Source of the DNA: Flavobacteriaceae bacterium
GTDB taxonomy: Bacteria; Bacteroidota; Bacteroidia; Flavobacteriales; Flavobacteriaceae
Reading direction: 5' to 3'
Length of the DNA: 5,210 nucleotides
Assembly: GCA_030618945.1 (NCBI GenBank)
Contig: JAUXCI010000193.1
Coordinates: 1 to 5,210 of the forward strand
The notes beneath the pieces were generated by a model. That model was not told the origin of the DNA. It made no database searches and saw only the letters and a list, made by a program, of their open reading frames with translations. The position numbers and the translations under genes were made by a program. Positions 1 through 5,210 of the stretch are shown here, piece after piece (position 1 is the stretch's first letter; each line of letters opens with the position of its first letter).

Positions 1-27
1 GAGAAGCAAATTTTGTCTCGTGATTAC

Positions 28-35
28 TATATTTG
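28..35 (+). promoter_or_regulatory. Putative -7 promoter box (TAnnTTTG) for the ettA-nudK unit
   Basis: The octamer TATATTTG exactly matches TAnnTTTG, the -7 element of Bacteroidota primary promoters. It would place transcription start near 40 and give a leader of about 60 bases before the ATG at 102. No TTTG-type -33 element lies at the usual distance: the TTTG at 12-15 is only 12 bases upstream, which is too close. The rest of 1-101 is AT-rich and holds no gene that I can support. The motif is short and A/T-rich, so a chance match is possible. Confidence 0.4.
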
Positions 36-101
36 TATTCCAAATTAGGGTTGAGGAAACAATAATTCTAGATAATTAATATTCATTAAAAAAACATAAA
101 A

Positions 102-1793
102 ATGTCAGACGATAAAAAGGTTATATTTTCCATGAGCGGAGTAAGTAAAACCTATCAAAGTAACAATAAGCAAGTGCTTAAAAATATATATTTGAGCTTT
201 TTTTACGGAGCAAAAATTGGGATTCTAGGTTTAAATGGTTCTGGTAAATCTACTTTGTTAAAAATTATTGCGGGCCTTGAGAAAAATTATCAAGGTGATG
301 TGGTTTTCGCTCCAAATTATACCGTGGGTTTTCTCGCTCAGGAACCTTTATTGGATGACACAAAAACCGTGATAGATATTGTAAAAGAAGGAGTTAGTGA
401 AACTGTTGCCATCCTGGATGAATACAATAAGATAAATGACATGTTTGGCTTGGAAGAAGTGTATTCTGATGCTGATAAAATGGATAAACTAATGGCTCAG
501 CAAGCCGTCCTACAAGATAAAATTGACGCTCAAAATGCCTGGGAACTTGATACCAAGTTGGAGATTGCCATGGACGCTCTTAGAACACCTGAAGGCGATA
601 CCCCCATAAAAAATCTTTCGGGAGGAGAGCGAAGAAGGGTTGCCTTGTGCCGACTTTTATTACAGGAACCAGATGTTTTGTTACTGGATGAACCTACCAA
701 CCATTTGGACGCAGAATCTGTACATTGGCTTGAACATCACCTGGCACAATACAAAGGGACAGTGATTGCTGTGACGCATGATCGATATTTTCTTGATAAT
801 GTTGCTGGTTGGATACTTGAACTTGACAGGGGAGAGGGTATACCTTGGAAAGGAAATTATTCTTCCTGGTTAGAACAAAAATCGGATAGATTGGCAAAGG
901 AGGAAAAAACAGCTTCAAAACGTCAAAAAACCCTTAAAAGGGAATTGGAATGGGTGAGAATGGCTCCGAAAGGAAGGCATGCCAAATCAAAAGCTCGTTT
1001 ATCAAGTTATGATAAGTTAATGAATCAGGATCAACAACAAACAGAAGAAAAATTAGAAATTTATATTCCCAACGGACCGAGATTAGGAAACAACGTAATC
1101 GACGCTGTTGGTGTATCAAAAGCCTTTGGAGATAAATTACTTTATGATGACCTGAATTTTAAATTACCACCCAACGGAATTGTAGGAATCATTGGACCCA
1201 ACGGCGCAGGAAAGACGACCATCTTTAAAATGATCATGGATGAGGAAAAAGCTGACAAAGGAGAATTCAAGGTGGGAGACACTGCTAAAGTAGCTTATGT
1301 TGATCAAAGCCACTCCAATATTGATCCTGAAAAATCCATTTGGCAGAATTTTGCTGATGAGCAAGAAATGGTTATGATGGGAGGAAAAATGGTGAATTCG
1401 AGAGCTTATTTAGGTAGGTTTAACTTTGGAGGTTCAGAACAAAATAAAAAGGTATCAGCCCTTTCGGGAGGTGAAAGAAACCGTTTACACTTGGCCATGA
1501 CCCTTCGGGAGGAAGGAAATGTACTTTTGCTGGATGAACCTACAAATGACTTGGACATTAACACTTTAAGAGCACTGGAAGAAGGGCTTGAAAACTTTGC
1601 AGGATGCGCGGTCATTATTTCTCACGATCGATGGTTTCTGGATAGAGTTTGTACTCATATCCTTGCTTTTGAAGGTGATTCAGAGGTTTATTATTTTGAA
1701 GGAAGTTTTTCAGAATACGAGGAGAATAAAAAGAAACGCCTTGGTGGCGACATGATGCCTAAAAGGATCAAATACAGAAAATTGATTAGGTAA
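102..1793 (+). CDS. ettA: Energy-dependent translational throttle protein EttA (ABC-F ATPase)
   Basis: This is a soluble ABC-F protein of 563 residues, close to the 555 of E. coli EttA, with two ABC ATPase cassettes and no membrane segments. In the family, EttA binds the ribosomal E site and gates the first elongation steps according to the ATP/ADP ratio. Cassette 1 has Walker A GLNGSGKST at 43-51, Q-loop Q80, signature LSGGE at 172-176, Walker B LLLDEPTNHLD at 193-203 with catalytic E197, and the H-loop histidine H226. The insert at about 95-140 is the EttA-type 'arm', which separates EttA from Uup and shorter ABC-F members. The basic linker (about 255-320, including ELEWVR and KSKARL) corresponds to the tRNA-interacting P-site motif. 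Cassette 2 has GPNGAGKTT at 365-373, Q402, LSGGE at 454-458, LLLDEPTNDLD at 475-485 with E479, and H508. The C-terminus, with RLGGD and KRIKY, also resembles EttA. Both sites look catalytically intact. The ATG at 102 follows an A-rich leader with no Shine-Dalgarno, as is usual in Bacteroidota. The gene lies 6 bases upstream of nudK, probably in one transcript. An antibiotic-resistance ABC-F is unlikely given the EttA arm and linker. Confidence 0.95.
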   Translation: MSDDKKVIFSMSGVSKTYQSNNKQVLKNIYLSFFYGAKIGILGLNGSGKSTLLKIIAGLEKNYQGDVVFAPNYTVGFLAQEPLLDDTKTVIDIVKEGVSETVAILDEYNKINDMFGLEEVYSDADKMDKLMAQQAVLQDKIDAQNAWELDTKLEIAMDALRTPEGDTPIKNLSGGERRRVALCRLLLQEPDVLLLDEPTNHLDAESVHWLEHHLAQYKGTVIAVTHDRYFLDNVAGWILELDRGEGIPWKGNYSSWLEQKSDRLAKEEKTASKRQKTLKRELEWVRMAPKGRHAKSKARLSSYDKLMNQDQQQTEEKLEIYIPNGPRLGNNVIDAVGVSKAFGDKLLYDDLNFKLPPNGIVGIIGPNGAGKTTIFKMIMDEEKADKGEFKVGDTAKVAYVDQSHSNIDPEKSIWQNFADEQEMVMMGGKMVNSRAYLGRFNFGGSEQNKKVSALSGGERNRLHLAMTLREEGNVLLLDEPTNDLDINTLRALEEGLENFAGCAVIISHDRWFLDRVCTHILAFEGDSEVYYFEGSFSEYEENKKKRLGGDMMPKRIKYRKLIR

Positions 1794-1799
1794 TCCGCT

Positions 1800-2378
1800 A
1801 TGAATGAGAAAGTAAAGAATATTAAAAAAATATTACTCTCAAATAATTGGTATACGCTCAATAAAGTTATTTTCGATTATCGAATGGAGAATGGAAATTG
1901 GGTAGAACAAGCACGTGAGGCTTATGATCGAGGAAATGGTGCAACGGTTTTACTATACAATAGAATCAAGCAAACCGTCATTCTTGTGAGTCAATTCAGA
2001 ATGCCAACTTATCTCAATGGAAATACAACAGGAATGATGATTGAAACTTGTGCAGGTCTGCTTGATGGTGATGACCCTGAAACCTGTGTAATAAAAGAGG
2101 CTGAAGAGGAGTCAGGTTTTAGAGTGAGCCATGTTGAAAAGGTTTTTGAAGCTTATATGTCGCCTGGAGCAGTAACTGAAATTATACATTTCTATGTGGC
2201 AGAATACAATGATCATGATAAAATAGGAGAGGGAGGAGGTCTGGATTCTGAGCAGGAGGATATTCTTGTGATGGAAGTAGACTTCAATGAAGCTTTAAAC
2301 ATGATCGAAACAGGTCAGATAAGAGACGCTAAAACGATCATGTTATTACAATATGCCAAAATAAATGGCTTGCTTTAG
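1800..2378 (+). CDS. nudK: NudK-type Nudix hydrolase (GDP-mannose pyrophosphatase)
   Basis: This 192-residue cytoplasmic Nudix hydrolase matches E. coli NudK (191 residues) along its whole length as I remember that sequence. Shared blocks include YDRGNGAT at 42-49, an ESCAGLLD-like ETCAGLLD at 82-89, KEAEEESG at 99-106, MSPGAVTE at 120-127, IHFYVAEY at 129-136 and IRDAKT at 174-179. NudK splits GDP-mannose into GMP and mannose 1-phosphate, using Mg2+ bound by the Nudix helix. Here the metal-binding glutamates are E100, E103 and E104. The position usually held by R in the Nudix box is K99, and the spacing from G86 to E94 is two residues longer than in the classical box. Both features also occur in E. 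coli NudK, so they are family traits and not damage. Other ADP-sugar or ribose pyrophosphatases are a less likely alternative because of the MSPGAVTE and RDAKT blocks. The start codon lies 6 bases after the ettA stop, with only a weak AGG upstream, which suggests translation from the same mRNA. The exact physiological substrate is inferred from the family. Confidence 0.9.
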   Translation: MNEKVKNIKKILLSNNWYTLNKVIFDYRMENGNWVEQAREAYDRGNGATVLLYNRIKQTVILVSQFRMPTYLNGNTTGMMIETCAGLLDGDDPETCVIKEAEEESGFRVSHVEKVFEAYMSPGAVTEIIHFYVAEYNDHDKIGEGGGLDSEQEDILVMEVDFNEALNMIETGQIRDAKTIMLLQYAKINGLL

Positions 2379-2380
2379 AT

Positions 2381-2408
2381 AATTCGGTTTTATTTAGACC
2401 ACCGGATT
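2381..2408. repeat. Imperfect inverted repeat at the convergent gene junction
   Basis: AATTCGGT (2381-2388) can pair with ACCGGATT (2401-2408) in plus-strand RNA, giving 8 bp including one U-G wobble, with a 12-base loop. It begins 2 bases after the nudK stop and includes the last codons of the opposing gene. No T-run follows on either strand, and on the minus strand one pair becomes a C-A mismatch. It may therefore be a weak pause or mRNA 3'-end structure for nudK, but it is not a convincing intrinsic terminator. It is the only hairpin I see in the 15-base gap and its edges. Confidence 0.25.
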
Positions 2409-4214
2409 AGCATTAGAAAGAAGCTTATTGATCCTGACTTCTATAAGCTTCATTTCGTGGGTGTTTTGTTCAAGATCACTCAAGATGTTTATTCTTGTTT
2501 CCTCAAACGTATCTTTCATTTCCAGGAACATGTTTTGATAGTATTCAATCCCTTCCTTCAAATTAGTAGAAAATGACAAAAAGTATTTTTCTTGTTTTTT
2601 GTTTAGGGCACCTTGAGATTCTTCAATTGTAGTTTTCAGATAATCAATATATAATTTGACCTCCTTAATGAACATGTTTGGCCGATTTAATGTGGAAATT
2701 ACATTTATTCTGCCATAAATGTGATCTGTCATTTCTTTTAAACTCATAATATTAGAAAAGTAAGCCATGTTTGGTCCTGGGCAAATGGAAACACCTGTTT
2801 TATCATTCTTTTTGTTTAATCCATTAACCTGCATAATTGATGATCCTAGTCCAACGCAGATACATGATTTATCCACAATTTGCTCGAACCTGTTTTTGTA
2901 TTCAGACGTTGAAAGCTCCTCCTTATCCAATTCTTTAATTTTATAACGCTGAAATTGACGAGAGGCAGTGCAAATGGTCTTGTCAGTAAACTCACTATTT
3001 AGCGCCAGATATTTCTTAGGACAAGGACTGCCTGGTCTTCCACTGTCAATTTTTTCCATTTTTTCTAAGTCTTTCGAATTTCCTCTTAGATTATTAAATG
3101 GAATGCCTAGTGGTGAAATTTTACTTAAATAGAGATCTTTTTCAGTTGCAGACATTAGCTTTTCCATAGTAGGTTCATCAACTGTTGTTGCCTCAGGAAC
3201 CAAAAGAAATGGAGTTCCCCAACCCACAGAATCAACTTGATAATGGTCGAGCAAAAATTGATGCTCTTCATCCGTTCCAACCCCGCCTTGTGCAGTAATT
3301 TTTAAATCTAAAAATTTCTTTGGAAGCTCTTTATCTGCTTTTGTCAGCGCCGAAATTAATATGTCATTTACGGTTTGAATGAGTTCATTTCTATTCTTCT
3401 TAAATTCTTCAAGAATTGGTCCCATTAAGAATCCTTCAGTTGCAAAAGCATGACCTCCACAGTTCAAACCAGATTCTATTCGGTATTCTGAAACCCATAG
3501 ACCTTTTTTAGCTAAAAATTTACCCTGAATCAAGGCCGATCTGTAATCGCTTACTTTGATCACAATTTTCTTTTTAATATAACCATTTGCGTCTGGGTAG
3601 AAATCGTTAAACCCCTCCATATAGCTGTAAAGGCGAGGATTCATTCCTGCTGATAATATCATGGAAGATTCAAGGTCACTTTGCGCAAAACCCCTCAAAG
3701 CTGCATGTGCATCGTTGTATTGACTAGGTAAAGCTTCACCATCACGGTAATTAACCTTGTCAAGTTTGGTCATGATATTTACATCAATACTTCCCATCGT
3801 AAGATTTTCATTGATCCAGTTTTTTAACTCTTTCAATGGTGTATTGTTAGAAGAGAATTCTAAAAACTGTTTTTTTAATCCTGAAGAATCCGGAAGCAAT
3901 GAAAAGTAAGTTTTAATTTCCTTACTTGTTTCCAGCGTAGTATCTTTTAAGGACTTAAATTTTCTCGATGCTACCTCGTTTACTAAATTAAGGTAGGAAG
4001 TAATTCTTTTAGCTCTGAAGTCCTCTATTTTTTCGGTAATAGCCTGGTATGGGATTTCAAATTTCTCACAGTACATTTTTCTCAGATTTTCCATGAGAAC
4101 ATCGTCAACAATGGATATTACTGAATCTATGCCATACCGCGAAACCTTGATGGGTGTGTCCAGTGTAAATCCGGTACCCATAACGGGAATATGAAAGGTG
4201 TGTTTTTGAGACAT
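2394..4214 (-). CDS. Uncharacterised 606-residue protein with a probable FMN-binding TIM barrel and a cysteine-containing C-terminal region
   Basis: I do not recognise an assigned function. The N-terminus (IPVMGTGFTLDTPIKVSRYG at 9-28, then SVISIVDD) resembles the first strand and loop of FMN-dependent TIM-barrel oxidoreductases. The stretch ESGLNCGGHAF (247-257) is like the EAGGH motif of nitronate monooxygenases and FabK. ITAQGGVGT (306-314), followed by VDSVGWGTPFLLVPEA (327-342), matches the usual FMN-phosphate sites: a GG(I/V) turn, then a GT-F element. The region at about 45-150 looks like a helical insertion in the barrel. After the barrel come C398 (GSPCPKKYL), C415 (ICTASRQ), C451 and C453 (CIC), and C478 (SICPGPN). 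These could bind metal or an Fe-S cluster, but they do not fit the CX5CX4C pattern of glutamate synthase. Residues 515-600 are charged and helical, possibly coiled coil. There is no signal peptide or membrane segment, so it is probably cytosolic. The ATG at 4214 is preceded by an A/T-only leader and followed at once by the conserved barrel start. The gene appears monocistronic and convergent with nudK. The oxidoreductase role is inference, and the substrate is unknown. Confidence 0.85.
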   Translation of the reverse strand: MSQKHTFHIPVMGTGFTLDTPIKVSRYGIDSVISIVDDVLMENLRKMYCEKFEIPYQAITEKIEDFRAKRITSYLNLVNEVASRKFKSLKDTTLETSKEIKTYFSLLPDSSGLKKQFLEFSSNNTPLKELKNWINENLTMGSIDVNIMTKLDKVNYRDGEALPSQYNDAHAALRGFAQSDLESSMILSAGMNPRLYSYMEGFNDFYPDANGYIKKKIVIKVSDYRSALIQGKFLAKKGLWVSEYRIESGLNCGGHAFATEGFLMGPILEEFKKNRNELIQTVNDILISALTKADKELPKKFLDLKITAQGGVGTDEEHQFLLDHYQVDSVGWGTPFLLVPEATTVDEPTMEKLMSATEKDLYLSKISPLGIPFNNLRGNSKDLEKMEKIDSGRPGSPCPKKYLALNSEFTDKTICTASRQFQRYKIKELDKEELSTSEYKNRFEQIVDKSCICVGLGSSIMQVNGLNKKNDKTGVSICPGPNMAYFSNIMSLKEMTDHIYGRINVISTLNRPNMFIKEVKLYIDYLKTTIEESQGALNKKQEKYFLSFSTNLKEGIEYYQNMFLEMKDTFEETRINILSDLEQNTHEMKLIEVRINKLLSNANPVV

Positions 4215-4238
4215 TTTTATTTTTTTTATTAATTAGTA

Positions 4239-4295
4239 GTATATCTTGAAACTAGTTATTACGCTAAATAGCAATATACAAAAACTAGTTTATAC
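4239..4295 (-). promoter_or_regulatory. Paired AACTAGTT palindromes / possible leader hairpin upstream of the 606-residue gene
   Basis: Two identical 8-bp palindromes AACTAGTT lie at 4250-4257 and 4283-4290, with centres 33 bp apart, about three helical turns. In minus-strand RNA, AAACTAGTT (4291-4283) can pair with AACTAGTTT (4257-4249) over 9 bp. The helix can extend outward by GTAT/ATAC (4295-4292 with 4242-4239) after a 6-base bulge. Inside the loop, ATTGCT can pair with AGC plus AAT across a 2-base bulge. The element sits between the putative -7 box (4303-4310) and the ATG at 4214, so it would be in the leader. It could be an operator for a dimeric repressor, a leader RNA structure, or a chance product of A/T-rich DNA. 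No riboswitch class is recognised. Confidence 0.35.
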
Positions 4296-4302
4296 CAACT
4301 TG

Positions 4303-4310
4303 CAAAAGTA
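4303..4310 (-). promoter_or_regulatory. Putative -7 promoter box (TAnnTTTG) for the 606-residue gene
   Basis: On the minus strand this reads TACTTTTG, an exact match to the Bacteroidota -7 consensus TAnnTTTG. Transcription would start near 4298, giving a leader of about 85 bases that contains the AACTAGTT palindromes. No clear TTTG -33 element is present at the expected distance upstream. It is the only exact match I find in the gap between this gene and the cold-shock gene. Confidence 0.4.
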
Positions 4311-4380
4311 AAAAAATGCAGGACCGAATTAGTTGATATTTGTCATGTTTTGAAATTTGTTTAATAGGAACCTAAAAAGT

Positions 4381-4411
4381 AAAAAAAACCCTATCGGTTA
4401 CAATAGGTTTT
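4381..4411 (-). terminator. Intrinsic terminator of the cold-shock gene
   Basis: On the minus strand, CCTATTG (4407-4401) pairs with CGATAGG (4396-4390) around a TAAC loop, giving 7 bp with one T-G wobble. Four A residues before the stem can extend the pairing past a bulged G. The stem runs straight into eight T residues (4388-4381). It begins about 30 bases after the csp stop codon, the expected place. In the plus orientation the hairpin is followed by only four T, so it is mainly a minus-strand terminator. Confidence 0.8.
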
Positions 4412-4440
4412 GATTCTACAAAAAAAATTAAAATCACTAA

Positions 4441-4632
4441 TTAAATGACTTTCACATTTACAGCGTTTAATCCTTTTTTACCTTCTGTTAATTCGAATTC
4501 AACACTATCGCCTTCGTTAATTTGATCAATTAAACCGGAAACGTGAACAAAATGTTCTGTGTTTGAACCTGACTCTGTAATAAATCCAAAGCCCTTGGAT
4601 TCATTGAAGAATTTTACTATTCCTTGTGACAT
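4441..4632 (-). CDS. Cold-shock-domain protein (Csp family RNA chaperone)
   Basis: This is a 63-residue single cold-shock domain, a small five-stranded OB-fold that binds single-stranded RNA and DNA and melts mRNA secondary structure. It starts GIVKFFNESKGFGFIT; RNP1 is KGFGFI at 13-18 and RNP2 is HFVHV at 27-31. The usual W of VKWFN is F8, and the third aromatic of RNP2 (F in CspA) is V31. As far as I recall, both substitutions are common in Bacteroidota Csps. The C-terminus GLNAVNVKVI completes the last strand, so the domain is full length. I chose the ATG at 4632 because MSQGIVKFF begins exactly at the domain. An in-frame ATG at 4659 would add nine unrelated residues and overlap the promoter box. 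The gene is transcribed alone, from a box at 4657-4664 to the terminator at 4381-4411. Despite the family name, a role in cold response is not shown by the sequence, since many Csps are constitutive. Confidence 0.95.
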   Translation of the reverse strand: MSQGIVKFFNESKGFGFITESGSNTEHFVHVSGLIDQINEGDSVEFELTEGKKGLNAVNVKVI

Positions 4633-4656
4633 GATATTACAATTATAATTATAAAA

Positions 4657-4664
4657 CAAAGATA
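4657..4664 (-). promoter_or_regulatory. Putative -7 promoter box (TAnnTTTG) for the cold-shock gene
   Basis: On the minus strand this is TATCTTTG, an exact TAnnTTTG match. It would put transcription start near 4651 and leave a leader of only about 20 bases. The 95-base gap to the sigma-factor gene is almost entirely A/T, with no obvious TTTG at the -33 position. The position directly before a gene with its own terminator supports an independent, monocistronic csp transcript. Confidence 0.5.
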
Positions 4665-4727
4665 ATATAATTTTTAAGGTTTTTTAAAAATGTTTTTATT
4701 TTATGTATTTATAAATATGCTTATTAA

Positions 4728-5210
4728 TTATTTGTTATTGATGATTTCGGCAAGTAATTTTTTAGCCCTTAATAATTTAACCTTAATATTATTTAAAGGC
4801 TCATCAATATGGGTCGCCATTTCCTTATAGCTTAATTCCTGAAAATAACGCAAATTAATCACTTCCTGATAATGTGGTTTTAATAGTAAAATGTATGCCT
4901 TTAATTGTGCCAAATTTTGTTCCTGAATAAGTTTGTCAGAAGGCGTAGGGTCTTCATCTACAATTCTGTGGACCTCCTTGTTTTTATTAATGGAGACTGT
5001 TTCAGTCTTCTTTTTTCTTAAATGATCAATATGCAAATTACTGGAAATGGTAAAAAGCCATGTTTTAAATTGAAAACTATCGTCAAAAGTATCAATTTTA
5101 TCAAAAGCCTTGGCAAAAGCCTTTATCGTTATATCTTCTGCCTCATCTTCATTGTTCCCTTTATTCAATTGAAAATGATAAACGTCTCTCCAGTACATGT
5201 TTAATAGATC
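4728..5210 (-). CDS. ECF-type sigma-70 family RNA polymerase sigma factor (5' end missing)
   Basis: This is the C-terminal 160 residues of an extracytoplasmic-function sigma factor, which directs RNA polymerase to a specific promoter set. The frame stays open to the window edge (DLLN precedes the M at 5198), and the preserved LLNMYWRDVYHF matches the inside of region 2.1. The true start is therefore outside, probably some 20-30 codons away, and the ATG at 5198 is internal. Counting from that M, the end of sigma-2 is at 1-64: EDEAED at 17-22, then TFDDSFQFKTWLFTISSN at 37-54 and HIDHLRKKK at 56-64, covering regions 2.3 and 2.4. An acidic linker follows at about 65-95. Sigma-4 is at 98-152, with YQEVINLRYFQELSYKEMA and the recognition helix NNIKVKLLRAKKLL. 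No sigma-1.1 or sigma-3 domain is present between them, which defines the ECF type. No anti-sigma gene follows downstream on this strand; the next gene is csp, 95 bases away with its own promoter-like box. The regulon cannot be told from this sequence. Confidence 0.9.
   Translation of the reverse strand, partial: DLLNMYWRDVYHFQLNKGNNEDEAEDITIKAFAKAFDKIDTFDDSFQFKTWLFTISSNLHIDHLRKKKTETVSINKNKEVHRIVDEDPTPSDKLIQEQNLAQLKAYILLLKPHYQEVINLRYFQELSYKEMATHIDEPLNNIKVKLLRAKKLLAEIINNK

Noticed and set aside
1..48. A plus-strand frame open from base 1 to a TAG at 46-48, as the end of an upstream gene
   Set aside because: Only 15 codons are visible with no recognisable motif, and the putative -7 box lies inside it. 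A chance open frame of this length is expected.
2591..2850. The cysteines of the 606-residue protein as a glutamate-synthase 3Fe-4S cluster
   Set aside because: The spacings (C398, C415, C451, C453, C478) do not match the CX5CX4C pattern of glutamate synthase, so that specific assignment was dropped.
4633..4659. A longer cold-shock protein starting at the ATG at 4659
   Set aside because: The nine extra residues (MFYNYNCNI) are not part of the domain, and that start codon would overlap the TATCTTTG promoter box. The ATG at 4632 fits the family.
4706..4717. The perfect 12-bp palindrome TATTTATAAATA after the sigma-factor stop, as a terminator or operator
   Set aside because: It is made only of A and T in an almost pure A/T gap, leaves no loop for a stable hairpin, and is easily a chance product.
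5022..5204. A 60-codon plus-strand open frame opposite the sigma-factor gene
   Set aside because: It lies wholly within the strongly supported ECF sigma coding region on the other strand and shows no domain, so it is an antisense shadow. The minus-strand frames inside ettA (694-918, 934-1119, 1164-1364, 1406-1615) are rejected for the same reason.

Overview
The window looks like chromosomal DNA of a member of the Bacteroidota, most likely a Flavobacteriia- or Cytophagia-type organism. Three things point that way. The DNA is AT-rich, with very AT-rich gaps. Start codons lack good Shine-Dalgarno sequences but sit behind A/T-rich leaders. Three upstream regions carry a match to TAnnTTTG, the -7 element used by the primary sigma factor of this phylum. 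The protein sequences, especially the cold-shock protein, also look like this phylum. The assignment comes from pattern recognition, not from a search.

Layout: on the plus strand, an ABC-F ATPase of the EttA type (102-1793) is followed 6 bases later by a NudK-type Nudix hydrolase (1800-2378). The two are very probably one transcript, starting from a promoter-like site near 28-35. Converging on them from the minus strand, with 15 bases between the stop codons, is a 606-residue protein (2394-4214). Its N-terminal two-thirds reads as an FMN-binding TIM barrel of the nitronate monooxygenase/FabK/glutamate-synthase kind, and its C-terminal part is cysteine-containing and then helical. I know of no assigned function for it. 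It has a roughly 225-base upstream region with a -7-like box, and its presumed leader contains paired AACTAGTT palindromes that could fold into a long hairpin.

Further right, also on the minus strand, are a 63-residue cold-shock-domain protein with its own promoter-like box and a clear intrinsic terminator, and the 3' part of an ECF-type sigma factor gene that runs off the right edge.

Functionally, the recognisable genes are housekeeping or stress-adaptation genes: translation gating by energy state (EttA), nucleotide-sugar turnover (NudK), RNA chaperoning (Csp) and transcriptional reprogramming (ECF sigma). They appear to form four transcription units rather than one system. There is no sign of mobile elements, CRISPR arrays, tRNA or rRNA. 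The best candidate for undescribed biology is the 606-residue barrel protein, together with its structured upstream region.
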